Assembly (NCBI GenBank): GCA_902571375.1
Contig: CACGBP010000003.1
Location: 1-64,000, forward strand
DNA from: an uncultured Pelagibacteraceae bacterium
Lineage (GTDB): Bacteria > Pseudomonadota > Alphaproteobacteria > Pelagibacterales > Pelagibacteraceae
Length of the DNA stretch: 64,000 bases
Reading direction: 5' to 3'
The position numbers and the translations under genes are program-made. Numbering within the stretch: the first letter of the stretch is position 1; every line of letters begins with the position of its first letter. Of the stretch, positions 39,445 through 51,664 are shown one piece after another. Below the pieces are notes generated by a model. It saw nothing but the letters and a program-made list of their open reading frames with translations, did no database searches and had not been told where the DNA came from.

Positions 39445-41186
39445 TACTGCTTTTTGATTTGTTTCTCATAAAAATTCTTATAAATATTTGAGGTAATCAT
39501 TAGATCTTTATGTTTTCCTTCACCTACTACTAATCCTTTATCAATTACATAGATTTTATCTGCATTAAGTATTGTTGATAATCTGTGAGCTATAACCACG
39601 GTAGTTCTACCTTTTGTTAAAAAATTAATTGCCTCTTGAATTTTATTTTCTGTATCTGCATCTAACGAGGAAGTTGCTTCATCAAGTAATATGATAGGGC
39701 TTTTTTTAAGAATTGCCCTAGCTATAGAAAGTCTTTGTTTTTCTCCACCTGACAATCTAATCCCATTTTCACCAATTAATGTGTCGTATTTATTGGGTAA
39801 TTTTTCAATAAATTCACTTGCAAAAGAGAGTTTTGTAGCTTGTTCAATTTCATCATGAGAGGCCCTGGGATTTGCATAGCTAATATTATTTTTAATTGTG
39901 TCATCGAATAAAAGTGTATCTTGACTTACTAAAGAAATATTTTTTCTCAAAGAAAAAATGCTCGAGTTATAAATTGACTGATCATCAATTTTTATATCAC
40001 CTTCATTAGCATTATAAAACCTAGGAATAAGACTCAAAATAGTAGATTTTCCAGCTCCACTATGACCAACTAAAGCTGTCATTTTATTACCTGGAAAATC
40101 TAAAGTTATAGAATTTAATATATTTTTTTCACTCTGTGAGTAATCAAATTTGACATTTTCAAAATTTATTTTTGCTTTATCAATTATTAGATCCTTGGAA
40201 GTAACAGGGTCTTGAATTGTTTGTTTTTCATCTATTATTGGAATAACTCGACTAGCGCCAGATAAACCTTGTTGTATACCAATATTTAAAGTAGCCAATG
40301 ATCTCACCGGTTGATATGCTAACATCATAGCAGCGAGAAATGAAAAAAAGTTACTTACCTCAAGTTCGCCAGCTCTAATTAATTTTGCAGAAATATAAAT
40401 TAGGAAAGCAATCATAAATCCAGTCAAAACTTCTAAGATAGGTGAAGCTCTTACATGGATCACATTAATTTTTCTATTATTTTCTTTGAATTTTGTAATA
40501 TAGTTGTTAGCTCTCTCTTTCTCATAATTTTCTCTTTGAAAAATTTTCATTAATTTATGATTTTTAAAAATTTCAATTAAATAAGAAGTTAAAAGCCCTG
40601 CGTTTGTCATTTGTTCTTTTGTTACTTTACTAATTCTTTTTCCAAGTGCTCTTGCAGCTAAAGATGAAAGTGGAATCATAATAATTGCAACCAAAGATAA
40701 TTTCCAATTTTGATAGAACATTACTCCAAGAAGACCAATCAAAGTAAAACTGTCTTTAAAAAGATTCAAAATTGTAGTACTAACTAGATTTGTGATCATA
40801 TTCACATCATTCATTAGATTTGCAACAAATTTTCCTGAATGCTTTTGATCAATTAATTGAGTATCTGCTTTAATAATATTTGCAAACATATCTGTTTGAA
40901 TATTTTTTCTAATTTCTTCAGATACATTAATCATTATCACTCTTGCAATATAAAGTGAGGAACCTTTTACAATAAACGCTAAAACTATTAATCCAGGTAT
41001 CATATAAACTAAAGACTGTTCTTGTTCTATAAAAAGTTGTTTAATAGCAGGATCGAGAAGATAGGCTACTCCAGATGTACTTCCAGCTAAAAGAATCGAA
41101 AAAAAAACTGCAACAAAAATATTTTTAATATATTTTTTTGTATAACTTTTATAAAGTCTTTTTATCAATTCAATCTTTGTCATCAC
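39444..41186 (-). CDS. msbA: MsbA-like lipid A ABC exporter
   Basis: ABC half-transporter: VGHSGAGKSTIL Walker A, LSGGEKQRLSIARAI signature; adjacent to kdtA/lpxK. Confidence 0.88.
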   Translation of the reverse strand: MMTKIELIKRLYKSYTKKYIKNIFVAVFFSILLAGSTSGVAYLLDPAIKQLFIEQEQSLVYMIPGLIVLAFIVKGSSLYIARVIMINVSEEIRKNIQTDMFANIIKADTQLIDQKHSGKFVANLMNDVNMITNLVSTTILNLFKDSFTLIGLLGVMFYQNWKLSLVAIIMIPLSSLAARALGKRISKVTKEQMTNAGLLTSYLIEIFKNHKLMKIFQRENYEKERANNYITKFKENNRKINVIHVRASPILEVLTGFMIAFLIYISAKLIRAGELEVSNFFSFLAAMMLAYQPVRSLATLNIGIQQGLSGASRVIPIIDEKQTIQDPVTSKDLIIDKAKINFENVKFDYSQSEKNILNSITLDFPGNKMTALVGHSGAGKSTILSLIPRFYNANEGDIKIDDQSIYNSSIFSLRKNISLVSQDTLLFDDTIKNNISYANPRASHDEIEQATKLSFASEFIEKLPNKYDTLIGENGIRLSGGEKQRLSIARAILKKSPIILLDEATSSLDADTENKIQEAINFLTKGRTTVVIAHRLSTILNADKIYVIDKGLVVGEGKHKDLMITSNIYKNFYEKQIKKQ

Positions 41187-41187
41187 C

Positions 41188-42051
41188 CTAAATCTTACCT
41201 ATAACTAAACTTGATAAAACTAATAGTCCTAAAAGATTATTAGATTTAAAAATTTTTAAACAGCTTGATGCATTTTTTATTTTCAATTTTTTTAATTGTG
41301 ACAAGAACATTTGAAAAATAATTATGATCATAAATAAATAAAATATATTATTTAGTTTCATTAAATAGCCTGTTAAAAGAAGTGAAAATATAAATATTGT
41401 GTAGCATAAATATAAAAAGGTATAAGGGTTTTTTTTAAATTTGATTGAGGTTGATTTTAATCCAATTATTTCATCATCTTTAATATCTTGATACCCATAT
41501 ATTGTGTCGTATCCGAGTGTCCAAAATATGGCTCCAAAATAAAAAACTAATGGAATTAAGGTTATTGTTGAATTAATTGAAGTCCATCCAAGTATTAAAC
41601 CATAATTAAAAGTAACTCCTAAAAAAAGTTGAGGCCAATAAGTGAACCTCTTCATCAAAGGATAAGTAAAAGCCAATGGCATTGATGCTAATGCAACTAT
41701 GATAGTAAAATAATTAAAATTTATCAGAACTAAAAAAGCTAATAAACAAAGTGCTATTGCATAAATTAACCCAAGTGAAACAGATATTTTTCCAGAGGCC
41801 AAAGGTCTATTTTTTGTCCTAGATACTTTTCTATCAAATTTTCTATCTAAAATATCATTCACAATACAACCTGCCGACCTCATTAAAACAGCTCCTAAAA
41901 AGAAGAGAATGATATAAAAAAAATAAGTATTAAGATTTGTTGAGATGTCATATGCTATAGTTAAACCCCAAGCGCATGGCCAAAAAAGTAACATGTAACC
42001 AATTGGTTTTTTTAATCTAGTAAGTTCAATAAATAAGTTTATTTGCTGCAT
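41188..42051 (-). CDS. ubiA: 4-hydroxybenzoate polyprenyltransferase
   Basis: MRSAGCIVNDILDRKFDRKVSRTKNRPLASGKIS and DTIYGYQDIKDDEIIGLKSTSI. Confidence 0.95.
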   Translation of the reverse strand: MQQINLFIELTRLKKPIGYMLLFWPCAWGLTIAYDISTNLNTYFFYIILFFLGAVLMRSAGCIVNDILDRKFDRKVSRTKNRPLASGKISVSLGLIYAIALCLLAFLVLINFNYFTIIVALASMPLAFTYPLMKRFTYWPQLFLGVTFNYGLILGWTSINSTITLIPLVFYFGAIFWTLGYDTIYGYQDIKDDEIIGLKSTSIKFKKNPYTFLYLCYTIFIFSLLLTGYLMKLNNIFYLFMIIIIFQMFLSQLKKLKIKNASSCLKIFKSNNLLGLLVLSSLVIGKI

Positions 42052-42102
42052 AGAATTTACTTGTAAATAACAAAGGCAGGATTGATAATCAAATTGATTC
42101 GT

Positions 42103-42507
42103 ATGAATATAGATTACACAGTTACCGCATTAATGTTTCCAGCAATTCCTTTAATAATGGGTGTGTATAGCAATAGATTTCATTCTTTAAGTGCATTGAT
42201 TAGAGAACTACATGACGAACATGTTTATGAAAAGCATGTTCCGCCAGAATGGAAGAAACAATTTATCAACTTAAGTGGAAGAATAACATTACTTAGATGG
42301 TCCATAATGTTTGGTGCATTTGGTTTTTTATTTAATATGCTAACAGTCTTGTGTCTTTATTTGAATGAGGTTTTTATAGCAAGGTTAATTTTTGGATCTT
42401 GTTGTTTATCAATGATGATTTCAATAATTTTTTTTATAAGGGAAATTCATGTTTCGACAAATGCTTTAAGATTACATATGTCAGATATGGATGTTAAGGT
42501 TGATTAA
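42103..42507 (+). CDS. DUF2721 family membrane protein
   Basis: MNIDYTVTALMFPAIPLIMGVYSNRF start; multi-TM. Confidence 0.75.
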   Translation: MNIDYTVTALMFPAIPLIMGVYSNRFHSLSALIRELHDEHVYEKHVPPEWKKQFINLSGRITLLRWSIMFGAFGFLFNMLTVLCLYLNEVFIARLIFGSCCLSMMISIIFFIREIHVSTNALRLHMSDMDVKVD

Positions 42508-43475
42508 GGAATAATTACAGAAGGACCTAAAATTTTTCTTCCTTCTAAATCTTGATGAGCTTTAACAATTTCATTTAGAGGATATTTTTTAAAAATGTCT
42601 AATTTAAATTTTTTGCTTACAAACATTTCAAATACTTTTTTTGCTGCCTCATCCAATTCTTCTCTTGTTGTTGTATAGTGTGCAATACTTGGTCTAGTTA
42701 AATATAATCCTTTTGGTGCTAAAGATTTTCCAACATTACATGGTTCTATCGGACCAGATGCATTTCCAAAAGAAACCATCATACCTCTAACTTTTAAACA
42801 TTCTATTGAACTATCAAAAGTTTTTTTTCCCACTCCATCATAAACCACTGGAACACCAATTCCATTAGTTATTTCTTTTACCTTTTCAGCAAAGTTTTCC
42901 TTAGAATAATTGATTACATGATCGCAACCATTTGCTTCAGCTATTTTAATCTTTTCATCAGAACCGACAGTTCCAATTACAGTACATCCTAAACTTTTTG
43001 CCCACTGACAAAATATTTGCCCAACTCCACCAGCTGCAGCATGAAACAATATAGTTTCACCTGATTTTACTGGATATGTTTTATGAAGAAGATAAAAAAC
43101 TGTAAAACCTTTAGTCATTAACGTTACAACTTTTTCTAATTCAATCTCATTAGGAACCTTAACTAATTTTTTCGTTGGAAATATTCTGTGTGTTGCATAT
43201 GAACCAATTGGCATTGATGCATAAGCAACTTTATCACCAATTTTAAAGTCTTTGACATCTGGTCCAATTTTTTCAATTATTCCTGCACCTTCAATTCCAA
43301 TATTTGATGGTAATTCGACAGGGTAAAGGCCTGATCTATGATAGGTGTCAATATAATTTAAACCAATAGCCTCATTCTTAATTAAAACTTCTCCAGATTT
43401 TGGTTCGCCCAATTTTATATCTTTTAATTCTAGAACTTCTGGTCCACCATTTTTTGAAATTATTACTGCTTTCAT
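42504..43475 (-). CDS. NADPH:quinone oxidoreductase (zeta-crystallin-like MDR)
   Basis: GLNYIDTYHRSGLYP, AAAGGVGQIFCQWAK. Confidence 0.93.
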   Translation of the reverse strand: MKAVIISKNGGPEVLELKDIKLGEPKSGEVLIKNEAIGLNYIDTYHRSGLYPVELPSNIGIEGAGIIEKIGPDVKDFKIGDKVAYASMPIGSYATHRIFPTKKLVKVPNEIELEKVVTLMTKGFTVFYLLHKTYPVKSGETILFHAAAGGVGQIFCQWAKSLGCTVIGTVGSDEKIKIAEANGCDHVINYSKENFAEKVKEITNGIGVPVVYDGVGKKTFDSSIECLKVRGMMVSFGNASGPIEPCNVGKSLAPKGLYLTRPSIAHYTTTREELDEAAKKVFEMFVSKKFKLDIFKKYPLNEIVKAHQDLEGRKILGPSVIIP

Positions 43476-44308
43476 TTTACAAATGTACCATTATGATAAT
43501 CTTGAACTGCTTGCAAGATCTCTGCTTTCGTATTCATTACAAAAGGACCACCTCTTGCTATTTCTTCATTAATAGGTTTTCCTGAAATAACTAAAAATTT
43601 TGCATCAGTTTGTGCTGAAACTTTTAAATCTTCACCTCTAGAAAGTAAGATTAAAGTACTATTCTTGACCTTATCATGGTTCTTTTTACCTATTTTTATT
43701 TCACCGTTAATTAAATATATGAATGTATTATGAGTAGAGGGTAGGCTGAAATTAAATTCTTTTTCTTTTTTTAGCTCTACATCAAAATAAGTAGGTTCAA
43801 CATTGTGTCCCTTTACAGGACCTTCGGCTTTTTCAAATTTTCCAGCTATAACTTTTACTTGTTTATCTTGATCTTGATGCACATTCATTTTATCTGCATC
43901 GATATAAATGTATTCAGGTTTACTCATTTTTAATTTTGCTGGCATATTGATCCATAATTGAAAACCATGAAGTTTTCCCTCCTTCATTGCAGGCATTTCA
44001 GAGTGAATAATTCCACTTCCAGTTTTCATCCACTGAACATCGCCTGCAGTCATCCTTCCCTCACCACCAGTACTATCTTTGTGTTCAAAATCTCCCGCAA
44101 GCATATATGTGACTGTTTCAATACCTCTATGAGGATGAGGAGGAAATCCTGCAATATAATCCTCGCTGTTTTCAGAACCAAATTCATCTAACATTAAAAA
44201 TGGATCAAAGTAGTTAGGCTCAACTCCGATACTTCTTTTCAACTTTACTCCTGCACCATCAGACGCAGGAATAGGATCTATAATTTGTTTTACCTCAATA
44301 TTTTTCAT
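43472..44308 (-). CDS. pirin family protein
   Basis: FPPHPHRGIETVTYMLAGDFEHKDSTG, GDVQWMKTGSGIIHSE. Confidence 0.95.
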   Translation of the reverse strand: MKNIEVKQIIDPIPASDGAGVKLKRSIGVEPNYFDPFLMLDEFGSENSEDYIAGFPPHPHRGIETVTYMLAGDFEHKDSTGGEGRMTAGDVQWMKTGSGIIHSEMPAMKEGKLHGFQLWINMPAKLKMSKPEYIYIDADKMNVHQDQDKQVKVIAGKFEKAEGPVKGHNVEPTYFDVELKKEKEFNFSLPSTHNTFIYLINGEIKIGKKNHDKVKNSTLILLSRGEDLKVSAQTDAKFLVISGKPINEEIARGGPFVMNTKAEILQAVQDYHNGTFVK

Positions 44309-44344
44309 AGAACTTAAATAATAATTTTAATGTTTAATTCAATA

Positions 44345-44713
44345 TTACTTTTTATCTAGGCAATAACCTTTTGCACCATTAACTACTAAAAATAAAAAAC
44401 CACCAGCTAATGCAATGTTTTTTAAGAAAGCAGTAAGTTGCATTTGATCACTAAAATCATTATGAAATATTATGGCAGTTGCAATACAAAATAAACTCAA
44501 AGCTGCTGCAGCTATTCTTGTTTGATAACCAATAATAATTAAGATCGGTCCAACAATTTCAAGAATTATGGCTGGAAAAATCAGAATACCTGGAAGACCG
44601 AAGCTTTCCATCCAACCAATAGTTCCCTCAAAATTATTAATCTTAAAAATACCATTTAAAAGGAATAAAATAGAAATTGAAATTCTTGCAATTAAATCAA
44701 AAATTTTTGTCAT
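44345..44713 (-). CDS. DoxX family membrane protein
   Basis: ISILFLLNGIFKI, FGLPGILIFPAIILEIVGPILIIIGYQTR. Confidence 0.88.
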   Translation of the reverse strand: MTKIFDLIARISISILFLLNGIFKINNFEGTIGWMESFGLPGILIFPAIILEIVGPILIIIGYQTRIAAAALSLFCIATAIIFHNDFSDQMQLTAFLKNIALAGGFLFLVVNGAKGYCLDKK

Positions 44714-44726
44714 AATTATTTATATA

Positions 44727-45389
44727 TTAAAATTTGTTTAATAATCCAGATAAATCTTTTATTTCAATATTAGCCTTAAAGTCTAAATTATCAAAAATAT
44801 TATTATTTCTATTTACCCAGATAGATTGATAACCATAATTTCCACCACCAGATACATCCCAAGTGTTTGCACTTAAGAAAGCAACTTCATTTTTTTCAAT
44901 TTTATATTTTTTTACGGGAATGTCATAAACTTTTGAATTTGGTTTATAAACTCCTACCTCTTCAATAGAAAAAATATCGTCAAATAAATTTTCTAAATTA
45001 TTACTTTTAACTAATTCATTTAGTAATGAAGGAGTTCCATTTGAAAGAATAGCTAATTTAAATTTTTTTTCTTTTAGGGCCTTTAAAGTTTCTGGAACTT
45101 CTTTGTAAGGTGATAAAATTTTATATAAATTGAGTAATTCATTTTTCATTGAAGAGTCTATATTAAAAGTTTTCATAGATTTATCTAAACTATCTTCGGT
45201 AATTTGCCAAAAATCTTTATGTCTTCCCATTAAACTTCGAAGCCAAGTGTATTCTAACTGTGTGGTTCTCCAAAAATTTGCAAAAGGCTCCCATTTGTCT
45301 CCAATTTTATCTTTGCATTTTTCAGCAGCAGAATTGACATCAAACAATGTTCCATAAGCATCAAAAATTATTGCTTTAACATTTTTCAT
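44727..45389 (-). CDS. haloacid dehalogenase type II (HAD)
   Basis: IFDAYGTLFDVNSA, LSNGTPSLL, FLSANTWDVSGGGNYGYQSIWVNR. Confidence 0.92.
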   Translation of the reverse strand: MKNVKAIIFDAYGTLFDVNSAAEKCKDKIGDKWEPFANFWRTTQLEYTWLRSLMGRHKDFWQITEDSLDKSMKTFNIDSSMKNELLNLYKILSPYKEVPETLKALKEKKFKLAILSNGTPSLLNELVKSNNLENLFDDIFSIEEVGVYKPNSKVYDIPVKKYKIEKNEVAFLSANTWDVSGGGNYGYQSIWVNRNNNIFDNLDFKANIEIKDLSGLLNKF

Positions 45390-45406
45390 AAACTAACTTA
45401 ACACAA

Positions 45407-46108
45407 ATGAGCAATATTAGATTATTTTTTTCAAACGCATTATCTCCAGAAATGACCGATAGTTTAGATAAGTCTCAATCACATTATTTGGTTAAAGTTA
45501 TGCGCATTAAAGAAAGTGAAGTTTTTTCAATATTTAATCAAAATGGAGAATGGGAAGCAAAAGTTTTGAAAATATCTAAAGGTATTGTTGAATTTAAAAC
45601 AATTAAACAATTGAGAAAAAAAGAAAGTTCAAAAGAATTGTGGCTAGCATTCTCTCCAATTAAATCAAACTATCAAAATTTTATGATTCAAAAAGCTACT
45701 GAATTAGGTGTAACAAAATTCTTTCCCATTATTTTTGATAGAACAGTTGTGAGAAAAATTAATAATGAGCGTGTAGAAAAAATAGTTATTGAAGCAAGTG
45801 AACAATCAAATCGTCTAATTGTGCCGGAAATAGAAAAAGCTCAGAATTTAAAAAATTTTTTAAACACAAATTCAATGGATTTAATTTTTACTGATTTAAA
45901 TTCAGATAATAAAAAAATAGATAAATCAAAGTTAACAGACAAACCTATTTGTATTATAATTGGTCCAGAAGGTGATTTTTCAGAGGCGGAAAGAGAGCAG
46001 ATTCTCTCTTTTAAAGGTGTTCAGCCTCTTAGAATTAATGAGAATATTTTAAGATCAGAAACAGCAGTGATATCTGCTATTTCGATCATAAATTATGTTA
46101 TTAATTGA
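45407..46108 (+). CDS. rsmE: 16S rRNA (uracil1498-N3)-methyltransferase RsmE
   Basis: IIGPEGDFSEAE, LRINENILRSETAVISAISII. Confidence 0.95.
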   Translation: MSNIRLFFSNALSPEMTDSLDKSQSHYLVKVMRIKESEVFSIFNQNGEWEAKVLKISKGIVEFKTIKQLRKKESSKELWLAFSPIKSNYQNFMIQKATELGVTKFFPIIFDRTVVRKINNERVEKIVIEASEQSNRLIVPEIEKAQNLKNFLNTNSMDLIFTDLNSDNKKIDKSKLTDKPICIIIGPEGDFSEAEREQILSFKGVQPLRINENILRSETAVISAISIINYVIN

Positions 46109-46168
46109 TAAATTGTCGCGAAAAGTAAAGTGTAATTTTTACAAAAGGGCTTTATATAGCTATTAAAA

Positions 46169-48618
<2,450 letters not shown>

Positions 48619-48639
48619 AATAAAAGCTAAAAAAAATTG

Positions 48640-49551
48640 ATGGATAATTCAAAGCTAAAAAAAAGAAGTTTATCACAAGAAGATTTATTTAATTTCTCAG
48701 AGCTATTTAAATTAATGAAGCCCAGAGTGATGTCTTTGGTGATTTTTACATGTGCAGTTGGTTTATTAACAGCACCAAATCTTGTTTCAACAAAAGATGC
48801 AATTATTGGAATTTTATTAGTTTCATTAGGAGCAGGTGCAGCTGGAGCATTAAATATGTGGTATGAGTCTGATCTTGATGCTTTGATGACTAGAACTTGT
48901 TTAAGACCTATACCAACAGGAAAAGTGAACAGAAATCAGGCTTTTATATTTGGAGTTACTCTATCAATTGTTTCAGTCGTAGCACTGGATTATTTTACGA
49001 ATAGAATTTCAGCTGCAATACTACTTCTAACAATATTGTTTTATGTTTTTGTTTATACAATTTGGCTAAAAAGAAGAACACCACAAAATATTGTTATTGG
49101 TGGAGCTGCTGGAGCATTCCCGCCTGTAATTGGATGGACAATTGCAAGTGGCTCACTTTCTATTGAACCACTGGCCTTTTTTCTAATCATATTTTTTTGG
49201 ACACCATCACATTTTTGGGCATTGAGTTTGTACAAATCTGATGATTATAAAAAAGCCAATATACCAATGCTTCCTTTAACTAATGGAGTTGAGAGTACAA
49301 AAATAAATATATTTGTTTATTCCTTATTAATGCTGCCAGTTATAATTTTCCCATATTTAATAAATTTTGTTGGATTAACTTTTTTAGTTCCATCATTACT
49401 GTTAACATTTTATTATAACTTTTTATGCTACGAACTATACAATTATAAGAAAAATAAGTTTAATCCGAAAAAAGCCAAATCAATATTTGGATATTCAATA
49501 CTTTATTTATTTTTGGTTTTTGTACTTTTTCTGATAGATAAAATAATATGA
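48640..49551 (+). CDS. ctaB: protoheme IX farnesyltransferase
   Basis: GAGAAGALNMWYESDLDALMTRTCLRPIPTGK. Confidence 0.97.
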   Translation: MDNSKLKKRSLSQEDLFNFSELFKLMKPRVMSLVIFTCAVGLLTAPNLVSTKDAIIGILLVSLGAGAAGALNMWYESDLDALMTRTCLRPIPTGKVNRNQAFIFGVTLSIVSVVALDYFTNRISAAILLLTILFYVFVYTIWLKRRTPQNIVIGGAAGAFPPVIGWTIASGSLSIEPLAFFLIIFFWTPSHFWALSLYKSDDYKKANIPMLPLTNGVESTKINIFVYSLLMLPVIIFPYLINFVGLTFLVPSLLLTFYYNFLCYELYNYKKNKFNPKKAKSIFGYSILYLFLVFVLFLIDKII

Positions 49552-49673
49552 TAACACCAGATAAAAAAACAAAAAGGAAAAATATTTTTACAGCAATAGC
49601 AATAATTGCCTTCATGATATTTCTTTTCTTTTTTACATTATATAACACTGGAGTATTTGATAGGGCTATATGA
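49548..49673 (+). CDS. 41-aa single-TM CoxF-like protein
   Basis: MITPDKKTKRKNIFTAIAIIAFMIFLFFFTLYNTGVFDRAI*; ATGA overlaps with both ctaB and ctaG; below the ORF track size cutoff. Confidence 0.8.
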   Translation: MITPDKKTKRKNIFTAIAIIAFMIFLFFFTLYNTGVFDRAI

Positions 49674-50203
49674 TTGAAAAAAAGAAATTAACACCACTAG
49701 TTTTAGCTGGAATTTTTGTTCTAATGTTAGGTTTGTCTTATGCAGCAGTGCCTTTGTATGATCTTTTTTGCAGAGTTACTGGATTTGGAGGCACTACTCA
49801 AATATCAAACAACGCTCCTAAAATAGTGTTAGATAAAGTAGTAAGTGTAAGATTTGATACAAACGTTAATAATTTACCATGGGATTTTAAAGCTAAATCA
49901 AATGTTATAGATGTTAAAGTTGGGCAGGTTAACAAAATAGAGTTTGAGGTAACAAATTACAGTGATGAACCAACAGCTGGAGTTGCAAGTTTTAATGTTT
50001 CACCTGCTAGTTTTGGTAAATATTATAGCAAATTAGGGTGTTTTTGTTTTGAAAAACAAGAATTAAAAGCTGGTGAAAAAGCAACTTATATAATGACTTT
50101 TTATTTAGATCCCGAAATGGTCAATGACCCGACTGTAAAAAACTTAGAAGATGTAACTATGTCGTATACTTTTTTCTCGACAGATTACTATAAACAATCA
50201 TAA
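49670..50203 (+). CDS. ctaG: cytochrome c oxidase assembly protein CtaG/Cox11
   Basis: YAAVPLYDLFCRVTGFGGTTQ, LGCFCFEKQEL copper motif. Confidence 0.97.
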   Translation: MIEKKKLTPLVLAGIFVLMLGLSYAAVPLYDLFCRVTGFGGTTQISNNAPKIVLDKVVSVRFDTNVNNLPWDFKAKSNVIDVKVGQVNKIEFEVTNYSDEPTAGVASFNVSPASFGKYYSKLGCFCFEKQELKAGEKATYIMTFYLDPEMVNDPTVKNLEDVTMSYTFFSTDYYKQS

Positions 50204-50212
50204 TCCAAAAAA

Positions 50213-51001
50213 ATGTCAGCTGAAAAAAAACATGATTATCACCTAGTAGATCCTAGCCCCTGGCCAATCTATGTTTCTTTCTCATGCTTAGTTTTAGCAT
50301 TGGGAGCAGTTTATTATATGCACTCTGATGTATCATGGGGGATGTATTTGGGTTTTGCTTTATTGATTTATGGTGCCTACATGTGGTTTAGAGATGTTGT
50401 GATCGAAGCTGAGCATCAAGGACATCACACACCTGTGGTTCAAATCCATCATCGTTATGGAATGACATTATTTATTGCTTCTGAGGTTATGTTTTTTGTA
50501 GCATGGTTTTGGGCTTATTTTGACGTAAGTCTTTTTCCAAATGAATTTGTTGGAAATGTTTGGCCTCCCAAAGATATTAAAACTTTTGATCCTTGGGACA
50601 TACCATTAATTAACACATTGGTATTATTATTGTCAGGAACAACTGTTACTTGGTCCCATCATGCTCTTTTAGAAGATGATAGAGATGGTTTCATAAACGG
50701 CTTAATTTTAACAGTGATTCTTGGAGTTTGTTTTACAGCTTTACAAGCTTATGAATATCATCACGCAACATTTGCTTTTTCAGATCATATCTATGGATCA
50801 GTATTTTATATGGCAACGGGATTTCATGGTTTCCATGTTATTGTAGGTACGATTTTTTTAGCCGTATGTTTATGGCGTGGAAAATTAGGTCATTTTACTA
50901 AAGATCATCATTTTGGTTTTGAAGCTGCTGCTTGGTACTGGCATTTTGTCGATGTTGTATGGTTATTCTTATTTGCAGCTATATATATTTGGGGAAGTTA
51001 A
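50213..51001 (+). CDS. ctaE: cytochrome c oxidase subunit III
   Basis: HHRYGMTLFIASEVMFFVAWFWAYF, FHGFHVIVGTIFL, WHFVDVVWLFLF. Confidence 0.98.
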   Translation: MSAEKKHDYHLVDPSPWPIYVSFSCLVLALGAVYYMHSDVSWGMYLGFALLIYGAYMWFRDVVIEAEHQGHHTPVVQIHHRYGMTLFIASEVMFFVAWFWAYFDVSLFPNEFVGNVWPPKDIKTFDPWDIPLINTLVLLLSGTTVTWSHHALLEDDRDGFINGLILTVILGVCFTALQAYEYHHATFAFSDHIYGSVFYMATGFHGFHVIVGTIFLAVCLWRGKLGHFTKDHHFGFEAAAWYWHFVDVVWLFLFAAIYIWGS

Positions 51002-51010
51002 TTTCAGTCT

Positions 51011-51664
51011 TTGAAACATAAGTTTTTATTTTCTGTTTTTACAATTTTTTTTATATTTGTTTTTATTGCATTAGGTACGTGGCAAATAATTCGATTAAAT
51101 TGGAAAAATAATCTGATCTTAGAAATTGAAGAGTCATTAAAAAATCCTCCAATAGAACTTTCTCAATCCAATAAAGAAAATTTTCTAAAGATTAAAACAT
51201 CAGGCGCTATTGATTTTGAAAAACAAATTTATTTATATAATTTGAATGACTCTGGTATACCAGGATTTGAAGTAATTAATCCAATTTTAATCAATAATGA
51301 AAATTATCTGATTAATCGAGGCTGGATACCATTTGAAAAAAAGGATAATCCAGAAATAAATATATTTGACCAAAATAATATAATAGGAACCCTCAAAACT
51401 CAGGGAAGAAAAAACATATTTAAACCAGATAATGATATTAAGGGAAATTATTGGTTTAGCTTAAACAGAGATGATATCTTAAAATTTACTGGTAAAAAAT
51501 TTTCCAAATACATAATTTATTTGGATGGAAATTATCAATTTCCAAGACCAAAAAAAATTACTGCTAATATTTCGAATAATCATAAAAAATACGCAATGAC
51601 ATGGTTTTCATTAGCGATTTCAATTCTTTTGCTATATTTATATTTTAGAAAAAAGAATTATTAA
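51011..51664 (+). CDS. SURF1 family cytochrome oxidase biogenesis protein (TTG start)
   Basis: FIALGTWQIIRLNWKNNLI, LINRGWIPFE; follows ctaE. Confidence 0.9.
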   Translation: MKHKFLFSVFTIFFIFVFIALGTWQIIRLNWKNNLILEIEESLKNPPIELSQSNKENFLKIKTSGAIDFEKQIYLYNLNDSGIPGFEVINPILINNENYLINRGWIPFEKKDNPEINIFDQNNIIGTLKTQGRKNIFKPDNDIKGNYWFSLNRDDILKFTGKKFSKYIIYLDGNYQFPRPKKITANISNNHKKYAMTWFSLAISILLLYLYFRKKNY

